Assembly: GCF_000685075.1 (NCBI RefSeq)
Contig: NZ_BAYD01000040.1
Span: 1 to 64,000, forward strand
Direction of reading: 5' to 3'
Length of the DNA stretch: 64,000 nt
From: Paraburkholderia oxyphila NBRC 105797
Lineage (GTDB): Bacteria; Pseudomonadota; Gammaproteobacteria; Burkholderiales; Burkholderiaceae
In this document: piece by piece, positions 44,138 to 52,827 of the stretch
How positions within the stretch are numbered: position 1 is the first letter of the stretch
Layout of the letters: each line of letters opens with the position of its first letter
Position numbers and translations under genes: made by a program
Notes under the pieces: model-generated
Told to the model about the DNA's origin: nothing
The model's input: the letters and a program-made list of their open reading frames with translations, nothing else
Databases searched by the model: none

Positions 44138-45829
44138 CTATCTCCTAAGCGCCGATTCCACGGCTGACGATGTCCCGGATGGCATCGAAATTGAAATCCG
44201 TTCTTCTTCCGCTCGACACCCTTGGGTATCGCTTGCGCCCCGGAGTTGAACGCGCAGCGTTTGCAGCATGCGCTTCAGCTCCGTCCGGGTCCGGGCCGCA
44301 CCGTAGATATATCGATCCGGACGGATCACGACAGCCGCATACCCGCGGGCCTGCGCGAAACCGCGGAACATCCCCTCCGTCTCGTGCAGCACATCGATCG
44401 CCCCGTCGTCGGCCGCGCCGTGCTCCGCTATCTTCAGGAAAGCTCCGCCGATCTCGGCCCAGAACGAACGGTCCACCTCGTCCAGCCACGAACTGGCCTC
44501 GTCCGAAACGACGGCGATCACGAAGCGCAGATCGACGACTTCGTCGAACAGCGCGAGCCGACCGTCCGCCGCGCGCAGAAGGGGCTGTACGCAAAGCTCC
44601 CCGGCGGTGGCCAACGATGCGTCGACGTCGGCGTTACCACGATCCAGGATCCCCTCGCGAATACCGGGAATCGAGACATGGCGCTGCGTGGACTGCGCTG
44701 CATCGGTCCGCATCGCGCGCAAGCGCGCATCGCGCAAACGTGCGGCTTGTTCGTCGAGTTCACCGATCACTCTCCCGGCCTCTTTCGCCAACTCGACCAG
44801 CCTTCTGGTTTGCGGCTCGCGTTCGCGCTCGTAACTGTCCAGCAGCGATTCATCGGCCGTGCCCTGGATCACCATCGCCAGCTTCCAGGCGAGATTCGCG
44901 ACGTCGCGAATGCCCGAGCACAGTCCCTGGCCGAGAAACGGCGGGGTTTGATGCGCCGAATCGCCAACCAGGAAGACATTCCCGTGGCGCCAGCGTTCGG
45001 CGACCAGCGCGTGGAAGCGATAGACCGCCGTACGCCATAGATCGACGGCACCCGGATCGACATAGCTGCTCAAGGCGTCGACGAGCGCGGCGAAATCGAA
45101 CGAATCGCGATCCTCGCCTGGCAGCAGTTTCAATTCCCAGCGCCGCAGTGCTCCCGGTCCGACGATGTAGGAAGCCGGTCGCTTAGGCCAGCAGTACTGA
45201 ATATTTCGCTCGGGTACCGCTACCGGATCCAGCAACCACGCGTCGATCACCGCCCACGTCTCGTCGAACCGAAGATCGTCGAGCGGGATATTCAGGTGCG
45301 TGCGGATCGGGCTGCTCGCGCCATCGCAGGCAAGCACGTACTTAGCGCGCACCACAAGGGACTCGCGGGACGTCGTGTGTTCCGCGATCACCTGGCATCC
45401 CGCGGCGATCCTTTCGAGCCCTTTCCAGCCATAGCCCAGCATGACCGTCACGTTGTTGCGCCGGGCCGCCGCCTCGCGCAGCATGCGTTCCAGTTCGGGC
45501 TGCACGAACAGGAACGAGGGTGGCCAGCCCAACGGATAGGGGCGCTGCGGGGGCACGAAGCTGCGGATGACTTCCCCGTCGACGCCCAGATAATCGGTGC
45601 CGCGATAGTCCGCCGTATGCGCCGCAAACTGATCGCCGATGCCGCACCACTGCATCACGCGGAAGAATTCGTGGTCTCCGCCTATGGCGCGGGGCTTGTC
45701 GTAGATCTCGGGCTCGCGCTCAATCACCACGACCTTCAATCCGAGGCGGGCGAGCAGGTTGGCGGCGGTAGCGCCTACCGGACCGTACCCGACCACCGCG
45801 ACATCGCAGTCCAGATCGAGCGGGGTCAT
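44138..45829 (-). CDS. FAD-dependent aromatic hydroxylase (MhpA/PheA-like)
   Basis: This class A flavoprotein monooxygenase of 563 residues has the FAD GxGxxG motif VAVVGYGPVGATAANLLARL (about 10-29), the DG motif LACDGASSPIR (about 168-178) and the GD motif FLVGDSAHQTPPFLGQG (about 285-301). A C-terminal thioredoxin-like region follows. It hydroxylates a phenolic acid ortho to an existing OH using NAD(P)H and O2, giving the catechol for the extradiol enzyme. Its start overlaps the aldo/keto reductase stop by 4 bp (ATGA). Closest functional model: 3-(3-hydroxyphenyl)propionate hydroxylase. Confidence 0.9.
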   Translation of the reverse strand: MTPLDLDCDVAVVGYGPVGATAANLLARLGLKVVVIEREPEIYDKPRAIGGDHEFFRVMQWCGIGDQFAAHTADYRGTDYLGVDGEVIRSFVPPQRPYPLGWPPSFLFVQPELERMLREAAARRNNVTVMLGYGWKGLERIAAGCQVIAEHTTSRESLVVRAKYVLACDGASSPIRTHLNIPLDDLRFDETWAVIDAWLLDPVAVPERNIQYCWPKRPASYIVGPGALRRWELKLLPGEDRDSFDFAALVDALSSYVDPGAVDLWRTAVYRFHALVAERWRHGNVFLVGDSAHQTPPFLGQGLCSGIRDVANLAWKLAMVIQGTADESLLDSYEREREPQTRRLVELAKEAGRVIGELDEQAARLRDARLRAMRTDAAQSTQRHVSIPGIREGILDRGNADVDASLATAGELCVQPLLRAADGRLALFDEVVDLRFVIAVVSDEASSWLDEVDRSFWAEIGGAFLKIAEHGAADDGAIDVLHETEGMFRGFAQARGYAAVVIRPDRYIYGAARTRTELKRMLQTLRVQLRGASDTQGCRAEEERISISMPSGTSSAVESALRR

Positions 45830-46800
45830 TGATTTGCGCCCGCCAATGCGCGAATCTCAGCATCGATGCCGAACGACTCTACCTCGAGCGCACGCAAGTT
45901 CTCCTTGACCTGGTCGACCGTACGCGCGCCGAAGACGACCGAGGCGACCGACGGATTCTGCAGCGGAAAACTCATGGCCAGCGCGGTGGCGGGAAGCCGG
46001 TTGCGACGCGCCAAATCAGCGAGGTTTCGCGCGATGCTCATCGAGCGTTCATCCAACGCGGCTTGCTTGTCGCTCAGCCGGCCGGCTTCGCGTGCCTGGG
46101 GCTGCAAGTATTTGCCGCTCAGGATTCCGCCGGCCATCGTCGTGGTTGCCGTCAGCATCAAGCCGCGCGAATGATGCAAGTTCCCCAATTCCAGACTGGT
46201 CGCGGCTTCCGGCTCAACCAGGCTATAACGGATCTGCGCCACTGCGGGAGCGAGTAGCCTATGGGTCTCGACGATGGAGAAGATGCGCTGGATAGCTTCG
46301 GGTTTGGAATTCGCGAATCCATATGCCTTGATCAAGCCTTCCTGCTTGAGCGCCGCCATTTCCTCGGCGATCGACACGACCAGGGCCTCGTAATCGAACG
46401 TGATCTCCGGATGAGCCGTCGCCAGGCGGTCCGGTCGGTCGACGTAGAGGAGATCGACGTACTCCTGATCCAGCCTATGCAGCGCCTTCAAAAGCTGCTC
46501 GCGCAGCGAGAGGCGTGGATACTGGTCCCACCAGAGCTTGTCCGCAATTGCGTATTCGTTCCGGTGCCGGCCAATCGCGCGCAGCGCCCGGCCGACGATG
46601 ACTTCCGTCGTCGGGATGCCGCCCGGCACGCCGGGCGCCCGGCCATATCTGCAATCGTCGATGAAGTTGATCCCCGCATCGAAACACGCGTCAATGACGG
46701 CGACGATATCGTCGAATTCCATCGCCTCGAAGGTCTTCCACGACCCGATGGATAGTTCGGACGTTGCCAGGGAGAGCCCTGGAATGTTACGAAATCTCAT
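45826..46800 (-). CDS. Aldo/keto reductase with altered catalytic tetrad
   Basis: This aldo/keto reductase of 324 residues has the TIM-barrel pattern, with the Asp of NFIDD (about 48), Tyr 52 and Lys 88 (AIADKLWW). The fourth tetrad residue, normally His in a xIHxPD strand, is Asp 121 in LLYVDRPDR. SVVFGARTVDQVKENLRAL (about 285-303) is the usual NADP-binding segment. Loss of His weakens aldehyde reduction in many members, so it may act on a different carbonyl or enol. It is coupled to the hydroxylase gene by a 4-bp overlap, which favours a pathway role. Confidence 0.88.
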   Translation of the reverse strand: MRFRNIPGLSLATSELSIGSWKTFEAMEFDDIVAVIDACFDAGINFIDDCRYGRAPGVPGGIPTTEVIVGRALRAIGRHRNEYAIADKLWWDQYPRLSLREQLLKALHRLDQEYVDLLYVDRPDRLATAHPEITFDYEALVVSIAEEMAALKQEGLIKAYGFANSKPEAIQRIFSIVETHRLLAPAVAQIRYSLVEPEAATSLELGNLHHSRGLMLTATTTMAGGILSGKYLQPQAREAGRLSDKQAALDERSMSIARNLADLARRNRLPATALAMSFPLQNPSVASVVFGARTVDQVKENLRALEVESFGIDAEIRALAGANQ

Positions 46801-46831
46801 GATGTTGCTCACTGATCTCTGTATTTGGAAC

Positions 46832-47680
46832 TTACGGAACGATGCGATTGCGCAATTTGCCCAATCCGCTGACTTCCGTCTCGAGCACGTCGCCCGCCTG
46901 GAGGAAGACCGGCGGCACGCGCGAACCACCGATCCCCTCGGGGGTGCCGGTGAGAATGACGTCGCCGCTCAGGAGCGTCATGCCGCGCGAGAGCTCCGCG
47001 ACGATCCTCGCGACCGGGAAGATCATCTGGCGCGTGTGGGCATGCTGCATGGTCTGGCCATTCAAGCGGCAAGTGACGTTGAGCGCGGCTGGATCGACCT
47101 CGTCCGAGGTGGTCAGCCAGGGGCCGAGCGGACAGGTTCCGTCGAGGCTCTTGCCCTTGAACCATTGTCCGCCGTGCGCACGCTGCACGTCTCGCGCGGA
47201 AATGTCGTTGGCCACGGCATAGGCGAATACGTGTTCGAGCGCGTCCTGCTCGGCGATATCCGCCCCGCCACGACCGATCACGACGGCCAGTTCCGCCTCC
47301 CAATCCAGCCGCTCGGTCGTGCCCGCGTGCAGCGGGACGTCGTCGTATGGACCACACACCGTGGTCGTCGCCTTGGTGAAGATGGAGGGGCGCTCGGGCA
47401 GTTCGACCGGCGGCCGCGTGTCCTTCCCTTCCTCGAAATGGGCCAGGTAGTTCCAGCCGATGCAAAAGATATTGCGGCGAGGCTGCAGGAACGGCGCCAG
47501 GAGACGGACTTCGTCCAGTCGGCGGCGCGGCTCCTCTAGCCGCTCAAGAATCTCGGAAACCGGCAGTTGCGCCAGTTCGAGCATGGATGCCGCGCCGTGG
47601 ACACGCTGGATCGTTTGCCGCGCATCGTCAACGACGCCAACGCCGATGGCGCCGTCGCATGAAAAAGTGGCAAGCTTCAT
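46832..47680 (-). CDS. Fumarylacetoacetate hydrolase family protein
   Basis: This 282-residue FAH-fold enzyme has the N-terminal cap and NIFCIGWNYLAHFEEG (about 69-84). Metal ligands are visible in DWEAELAVVIG (Glu about 126 and 128) and in the DISARDVQ segment (about 159-166). LTGTPEGIG (about 243-251) closes the site. Such enzymes hydrolyse or decarboxylate ring-fission products, for example 2-hydroxyhepta-2,4-diene-1,7-dioate isomerase/decarboxylase. It lies 19 bp after the RraA-like gene and 31 bp before the aldo/keto reductase, in the same operon. Confidence 0.9.
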   Translation of the reverse strand: MKLATFSCDGAIGVGVVDDARQTIQRVHGAASMLELAQLPVSEILERLEEPRRRLDEVRLLAPFLQPRRNIFCIGWNYLAHFEEGKDTRPPVELPERPSIFTKATTTVCGPYDDVPLHAGTTERLDWEAELAVVIGRGGADIAEQDALEHVFAYAVANDISARDVQRAHGGQWFKGKSLDGTCPLGPWLTTSDEVDPAALNVTCRLNGQTMQHAHTRQMIFPVARIVAELSRGMTLLSGDVILTGTPEGIGGSRVPPVFLQAGDVLETEVSGLGKLRNRIVP

Positions 47681-47699
47681 ATCGGTTCAGCCCTCGAGA

Positions 47700-48413
47700 T
47701 CAGCGTGCAGTCGTTCGATACTCGGCCATGACGGCCTCGGTCGGGGGAGCCACGTCGTCGAGCGAAGCACCGCTGCTGATCTTCGCCTTCAGAAATTCGT
47801 CGAGCGCTTCCTGTTCGCGGCTGACTTTGACAACTTCTCGGGCAATCTTCCACGGAATGATCACGACGCCGTCCTCGTCTCCCACCACGAGATCGCCGGG
47901 TTCGACCAGCACCTCGCCGCAGGCGACCGGAACATTGATCTCGGCCGCCGCATGCACGTTGCGAAACGTCATCGTATGCGTCGCGCCTGCGTGCACCGGA
48001 AAGTCCGACGGATAATTGCGCGTGTCTCGAACCGCTCCGTCGGTCACGAAGGCCACCGCACCGTTCACCTTGGCGCACTCGATCAGCAGATCTCCAATCA
48101 CGGCGGCATGCAGTACACCGCGTGCCGCGACCACGATGACGTCATTCGGGCCGGCGCCGTCGACAATTTCCCGATGAGCGTTGCGTGAACGGCGCTCGCT
48201 CTGGGTATCAGCCACTTTGTCCTCTCGATAAGGCAAGGTCGCCAAGGTCCGCGCGCGGCCGACGAATCGGCACGCAGCCGTCACCGGTCGAATTCCTTCG
48301 ATCTGGCAGTGCTTATACCCGTTTTTTATCAAGCATAACGAAATAGTTCCGACCGATACGCCTTGCAATTGCTTGACCAAGTCGTCGAATTCCCTTTCAG
48401 ATAGGTCCGTCAC
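47700..48413 (-). CDS. RraA-fold aldolase-type protein (HMG/CHA aldolase-like)
   Basis: This 237-residue protein has the RraA/dimethylmenaquinone-methyltransferase-like fold, with GDLLIECAKVNGAVAFVTDG (about 109-128) and DGAVRD, the loop that carries the Arg-Asp used by 4-hydroxy-4-methyl-2-oxoglutarate/4-carboxy-4-hydroxy-2-oxoadipate aldolases. In protocatechuate- and gallate-type meta pathways these enzymes release pyruvate. A GTG at 48413 with AAGGAGGAG directly upstream is preferred over an ATG 21 bases earlier, which lacks one. It is the promoter-proximal gene of the main aromatic operon. Confidence 0.85.
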   Translation of the reverse strand: MTDLSEREFDDLVKQLQGVSVGTISLCLIKNGYKHCQIEGIRPVTAACRFVGRARTLATLPYREDKVADTQSERRSRNAHREIVDGAGPNDVIVVAARGVLHAAVIGDLLIECAKVNGAVAFVTDGAVRDTRNYPSDFPVHAGATHTMTFRNVHAAAEINVPVACGEVLVEPGDLVVGDEDGVVIIPWKIAREVVKVSREQEALDEFLKAKISSGASLDDVAPPTEAVMAEYRTTAR

Positions 48414-48456
48414 ATCTCCTCCTTCATCGCACATATGCGTTACGCCAACACGCCTA

Positions 48457-48472
48457 ACTTAACATATTAAGT
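48457..48472. promoter_or_regulatory. Palindromic operator candidate for the divergent MarR regulator
   Basis: ACTTAACATATTAAGT is a 6-bp perfect inverted repeat around a 4-base AT spacer, 44 bp before the RraA-like GTG. MarR proteins typically bind AT-rich palindromes of this size, and a MarR gene is divergently encoded at 49031. The position fits repression of the main aromatic operon. Confidence 0.55.
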
Positions 48473-49030
48473 CTAGGTGGCATCTAGGGGTTTTTGCTAA
48501 ACCGCGAGCATGCCCGAACGACCTATCGGAGCGATCGCAGTCACTTCCTTCGGATGACTCTTTGCTTGCGGGGCGCCCGCGAATGCTCCACGCCCGATGG
48601 CCGCAAGCGGCAACCCGTGAGAGCTGCCTTACGTGGCGCCGCAACCCGCGATCGCGATGAGCACATCGCGTAGGGCTCTTGGGTGAGCGGCGGCGCTTTT
48701 GCGCACGGCGCAGCTATGCTAGGTCCAACTGCCGCTTCTCGATTACTGAATAGATTGTTTCGCGGCGAGATCAGGCACTGACGAACCTGGCCGGCGCGGT
48801 GCGTGCCGATGACATCGCACTCAGGTTTGGCTATCATGGGACACGCACGGTGCATCGCGCCGCGCAGCATGCCAGCGACCGCCTCGCCTGCCGAGTCTCG
48901 AAGCTACGCGCCGGCGAGCGGCCCTTTGTTCGGCCGCATCGCCTGCGGTGCGGGTCGCTTGCCAAAGCAACGGTCCGGCGGCGCGAGGCCAGCATTCCGG
49001 CACGAGCGGCCGTAACTTTATCCGCCAGAG
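48473..49030. other. Long divergent intergenic region before the MarR gene
   Basis: About 560 bp of GC-rich sequence with scattered open frames but no recognisable protein. It presumably contains the MarR promoter. I see no RNA gene. Confidence 0.35.
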
Positions 49031-49555
49031 ATGACAAGAGTCTTGCCACCCGATCAGAGAGCGCAGCCTGCCACGTCGCGCGCGAATGGCGCCAGCGGAG
49101 AGTCGCCGCACACGCTCCAGCCCATCGACGAAACTTTGGCCTTATTGTTGGCACGCGCGCGGGAGTCGCTCATGACGCCGCTGCGGCCATTGTTACGCGA
49201 TGCGGATCTTACCGAACAGCAATGGCGGGTGCTGCGCACGGTCGGCGCGCGCTCGGAGATGGACCTCACGGAAATTGCTTTCGCCACGTCGCTGTTGCCT
49301 GCCAGCCTGACGCGCATCGTGCGTGACTTGACCCTGCGAAGGCTGGTGGCCAGGCGCGAACAGCAGAAGAATCAGCGCTTCGCGCCGATCTATCTGACGC
49401 CCGAAGGCCACGCGCTGATCGAACGAATCGCGCCCGACATCATCGCCATCAACGAACAGATCGTCGACCTGTTCGGGCAGGCGCGTACGGAGCATCTGAT
49501 GGCCCTGCTGCGCGACTTCCGCGTCGCGATGGCATCGCGCTTCGGTCAGGAGTGA
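49031..49555 (+). CDS. MarR-family regulator (HpaR-like)
   Basis: This 174-residue MarR protein has ESLMTPLRPLLRDADLTEQQ (about 47-66), a winged helix (MDLTEIAFATSLLPASLTRI, about 77-96) and a wing containing NQRFAPIYLTPEG. The pattern is close to HpaR, the homoprotocatechuate operon repressor. It is divergent from the aromatic operon and probably represses it until a phenolic acid or ring-fission product binds. The first 35 residues are not typical, so the true start may be internal. Confidence 0.88.
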   Translation: MTRVLPPDQRAQPATSRANGASGESPHTLQPIDETLALLLARARESLMTPLRPLLRDADLTEQQWRVLRTVGARSEMDLTEIAFATSLLPASLTRIVRDLTLRRLVARREQQKNQRFAPIYLTPEGHALIERIAPDIIAINEQIVDLFGQARTEHLMALLRDFRVAMASRFGQE

Positions 49556-50529
49556 ACGCCGGGCTTGCCCAGCCTATGTGGCGGCGCGCTCGTGCAATAC
49601 CAACGCGGCCCGCATCGGCGAGATGCATCAGCCTCCTATCGGAACTCAAGCTTCAGGCGCAGTTGCGAACCAGTGCACCCATGTATTCGTCCGCCATATG
49701 CGGCAGCACAATCTCGGCGAATAGGGGTAGGAAACGGTGATCGTCGCCCCCCCCGAACCCGGTGTGCAGTCTTCCCGCACTAAATGAGGGCGGACCCGCG
49801 CCCTGGGCGGTCAGGAAAGCCCCTCAACTGTGTCGGCAGATGTCGCGGGAGAGAAAGACACGATCGTCGTCAACTCTCAAGATCCGGTTAGTGATCTTCC
49901 CGACGACCTTGCCGGTCGCTCACTTGAAGAAAGTCATGGTGAGGCCCCGCCAGCCCCGCCGGCAACCCTGGAGTCATTTCCCACCTCCGCAATACCGCAG
50001 CGAAACCCGGTACCGCTCCCCTTTGCTTCCGTGACCAGCCTGGACAATCTTGACGGTATCGAACCGATAGCGGATGCCTTGCTCAGGACGCTGCCAGGTA
50101 AAGCACGCACGGGTCGCCTGGACGAATTGAAAGCGCTGGAACTCTTGCAGCAGGCGGTCCTGTTGTGAGTAAGTGGTAGCGTGCCAGGCCCACTCGCGCG
50201 ACGACGCATCAAGCGCATCGAGGTGACCTGGGCCCGGTGTGCGCGAAAAATCGCCGCGTTGCGAGTCGACGAGGTCAGGCCGAATCCTGCCGAAGGGTTT
50301 ATCTTTTCCGATGCCACCTGGCGCGGCACCCGCTGCCTCATCGCTGAAATGCAGCGCGTCAGCCAGCGCGAGCAGGTCAAGGTCACCGGCTCCCATATGT
50401 AGTTACCATGCACGAAGGCTGGCACGGGCGCACACCGCGATCCAGGTCTGTCGTGCATTGGGCCCGGCTTCCCGCCGGGCCGTGGGGCCACTGCCCCCTT
50501 GCCACGGCCGACCGGCGGAGCCCTTTGCG
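49556..50529. other. Unassigned region between aromatic and sarcosine modules
   Basis: Several open frames of about 110-140 codons overlap on opposite strands (for example 49830-50168 plus and 49974-50396 minus). None has a known motif, and no frame is clearly favoured. This looks like decayed or mobile-element-derived DNA separating two catabolic islands. Confidence 0.35.
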
Positions 50530-50734
50530 CGCGACCTTCACGGTGCCGTTCATAGGCTGCCCCTGCGTGTAATGCCCAGCCCTCGGCGAGGGCATCAGCA
50601 TGGGCCTGCTCGCGCGGAAACGCACCCCACGCATCGACGGGCCCATCTCCTCGCCATCCAGGTAAAAGCGAAGGTTGATAGCCACCGCCGGGTTCAGCGG
50701 TGCGCGGTGAGACCCGGTAGGTGTATTTGGGCAT
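50530..50734 (-). pseudogene. Frameshifted small protein
   Basis: A GGAGG-led ATG at 50734 opens with PKYTYRVSPRTAEPGGGYQ. Continuing in that frame gives Pro/Gly/Trp-rich sequence. The second frame offers LRFYLDGEEMG at the right distance, and the first frame then resumes with FPREQAHADALAEGWA. The pieces in order read like one small soluble protein broken by two compensating shifts. TGGGTGTACCCA, a 12-bp palindrome, lies 25 bp upstream. Function unknown; the reconstruction is my inference. Confidence 0.4.
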
Positions 50735-51079
50735 GCGGGACCTCCGTGATCAATCTAATGGGTGTACCCACCCTGACCCGTGAAAGTATTGTCGCGTCAG
50801 AGTATTTCGGGTTGGCGTTTCCCCGCCGTCACGCTGGCCGCCTGAATCGGGGTATTCGTACCTTTTGTGCGATTTCTGGCGGTTCGCCGAAAAAATCCTT
50901 ATAGATCAGCTCCTTGAATTTCTCGCGTTCTGCTTCGCCCGCTGGTCAGCAAAGTCTTGTCGCATGGGGCTCCCGATGTCGCAAGCACCAGAAATTGCAC
51001 AAAAAAGTACGCTCCCAACTGAGGCTTCGCCGACTGCTATGCCCCGGAGGAACGGTCATCGAGCAATTTTTTGTTTCTC

Positions 51080-51108
51080 TTGACCTAATGTACAGAAGTG
51101 TCCATTAT
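51080..51108 (+). promoter_or_regulatory. folD promoter with embedded operator
   Basis: TTGACC (51080-51085) and CATTAT (51103-51108) are spaced by 17 bp and match a sigma-70 promoter. The 19-bp element AATGTACAGAAGTGTCCAT (51087-51105) fills the spacer. It matches the site before the binding-protein gene at 16 of 19 positions. A regulator bound here would block RNA polymerase. Confidence 0.6.
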
Positions 51109-51160
51109 GCAGGCACGAAGTGCGCTAACGCATCCACGCGTTTAAGTGTGAGGATTGGAC

Positions 51161-52024
51161 ATGACTGAAGCGAAGATTATTGATGGCATAGCCGTATCGA
51201 AGCGACTCCGAGAGGAAGTTGCTACGCGTGCTGCCGCCTTGACTGCAAAGGGCGTCACACCAGGGCTTGCTGTTATTCTTGTTGGCGATGACGCGGCCAG
51301 TGCCGTCTACGTACGCAACAAGGTCAAAGCGTGTGAGCAGCACGGGTTATTCTCGGCTCTGGACCGTTTACCGGCTACGGTCACGGAAGGTGACCTCCTC
51401 AAGCGTATTCGTCAGCTGAACGAAGACCCCAAGATTCATGGCATCCTCGTTCAACTGCCGCTGCCCCGCCACATCGACAGTCACAAAGTCATCGAGGCCG
51501 TTGCAGCCGAGAAGGATGTCGACGGGTTCCACGTTGCTAATGCTGGCGCCTTGATGACTGGTCGCCCCCAGTTTCGGCCGTGCACGCCGTATGGCGTCAT
51601 GAAGCTGCTCGAAGCCTACGACATCCCCGTTTCGGGCAAGCACGCCGTAGTGATTGGGCGCTCGAACATCGTCGGCAAACCGATGGCGCTGCTGCTGCTG
51701 GAAGCTGGAGCAACGGTCACAGTCTGCCATAGCAAGACTCCGGACCTGGCCCACCACACGAAGGCCGCGGACATCGTCGTGGCGGCGGTCGGCAAGCGCA
51801 ATCTCGTGACGGGTGATATGGTCAAGCCCGGCGCAGCGGTCATCGATGTCGGTATGAACAAGACAGACGAAGGTACGTTGTGCGGCGACGTCGATTTCGA
51901 GTCCGTGCGAAATGTTGCTGGTTACGTCACGCCAGTGCCGGGCGGCGTCGGACCAATGACGATTACTCTGCTCCTCGTGAATACGTTGGAATCGGCAGAG
52001 CGCGCAGCCCACGCTGGAGTGTAG
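51161..52024 (+). CDS. folD: Bifunctional methylenetetrahydrofolate dehydrogenase/cyclohydrolase
   Basis: This 287-residue FolD is complete, with [12 protein letters not shown] (catalytic Lys about 55), [10 protein letters not shown] (about 95), [13 protein letters not shown], the Rossmann loop [17 protein letters not shown] (about 163-179) and [14 protein letters not shown] near the end. It converts 5,10-methylene-THF to 10-formyl-THF through methenyl-THF. The ATG at 51161 has GAGGA upstream. It is placed with sarcosine oxidase and PurU, so this is probably a catabolism-dedicated copy. It would handle the methylene-THF made from sarcosine while a housekeeping folD lies elsewhere. Confidence 0.95.
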   Translation: MTEAKIIDGIAVSKRLREEVATRAAALTAKGVTPGLAVILVGDDAASAVYVRNKVKACEQHGLFSALDRLPATVTEGDLLKRIRQLNEDPKIHGILVQLPLPRHIDSHKVIEAVAAEKDVDGFHVANAGALMTGRPQFRPCTPYGVMKLLEAYDIPVSGKHAVVIGRSNIVGKPMALLLLEAGATVTVCHSKTPDLAHHTKAADIVVAAVGKRNLVTGDMVKPGAAVIDVGMNKTDEGTLCGDVDFESVRNVAGYVTPVPGGVGPMTITLLLVNTLESAERAAHAGV

Positions 52025-52127
52025 CGATGCTCGCCGCGATCGATGAGTGCCGCCTCCGAGGTCCTTCACCCCCTATTTTCCCGTCACTTCGCGCTCATTC
52101 GTCGTTCAAAAAATGAGCGACCTTTGT

Positions 52128-52158
52128 GTCGCGCTGACCAGTCCAGCGCGACCCTTTT
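52128..52158 (+). terminator. Intrinsic terminator-like hairpin after folD
   Basis: GTCGCGCTG and CAGCGCGAC form a perfect 9-bp stem with a 7-base loop, followed by CCTTTTCC. A second inverted repeat (CGCTCATT/AATGAGCG, 52092-52119) precedes it. The T-run is short, so termination may be partial. Confidence 0.55.
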
Positions 52159-52234
52159 CCGTTCTGCTGACAGGCTACCAGAGACAGGTTGGACCAGGGT
52201 ATGACACGTATTGAGTCACCAATTGTGGGTTGCG

Positions 52235-52603
52235 ATGCGGACACAGGGAAAGCAAGTCGCAGATGACGAGCTCGCCTTGCGGTGCCGACGGCTCTTTCTG
52301 CATAACTGGCGATGCTCGGAAGCTTTGGCCGTGGCGGGGTCGTTACGCGTGGACGTTGAAATCTTCGTGTCATACACCGACTCGGTGTCCAGTGGCGATG
52401 AACTGTCAACTGTCGTCGACTACAACGTAATGCGCGACGCGCTGCTCGAAGCGGGAAATCCGTCGATGGAGGGTTTTGTCGAGTCAGCATTCGACGCGCT
52501 CTTTCGCGCACCTCTCATGCTGGCCACAATTGAAGTCCGGGACCACCGGTCCGGCGCAGGTATTCCTGCCATTCGGCGTGAAAGCCGCAAAATCCGAAGG
52601 TGA
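52235..52603 (+). CDS. Divergent dihydroneopterin aldolase (FolB)-like protein
   Basis: This protein of about 122 residues has a FolB-like layout: a first strand LRCRRLFLHNWRC, VDVEIFVSYTDSV (about 40-52), then ELSTVVDYNVMRDALLEAG (about 56-74), which corresponds to the FolB VDYxxxRD segment. A short C-terminal strand ATIEVRDHRSG follows. The Glu and Lys of the classical aldolase site are not obvious. Dihydroneopterin-aldolase-like genes accompanying sarcosine-oxidase clusters are known to me only as a general trend. It could be a folate-binding helper or a decaying copy. Start uncertain. Confidence 0.55.
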   Translation: MRTQGKQVADDELALRCRRLFLHNWRCSEALAVAGSLRVDVEIFVSYTDSVSSGDELSTVVDYNVMRDALLEAGNPSMEGFVESAFDALFRAPLMLATIEVRDHRSGAGIPAIRRESRKIRR

Positions 52604-52827
52604 GACTGTCACGCCGGGCAAACATGTAGCTCTGTACGGTGATACGTCAGCACAACATAAGCGCCCGGACGTTCAACCGTACGCTGCCCCTCCTGCTCCG
52701 GGGACTCATGGAGTCGATTGCCCTGAACTGCCACTCCCACAAGGCGAATCCCGGCGTGAGCATCTACGACAATATGAGAGCAATGAGCGTCGTGTAGTGC
52801 CCTTCACGACCGCTCTTTTTCATGCGC

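Noticed and set aside
42660-44249. Plus-strand open frame of 529 codons
   Set aside because: It runs opposite the MFS and extradiol dioxygenase genes, is low complexity and has no domain.
49934-50734. Minus-strand open frame of 266 codons
   Set aside because: Only the first portion looks gene-like and needs frame corrections; the rest is Arg/Ser/Pro-rich and overlaps other equally plausible frames.
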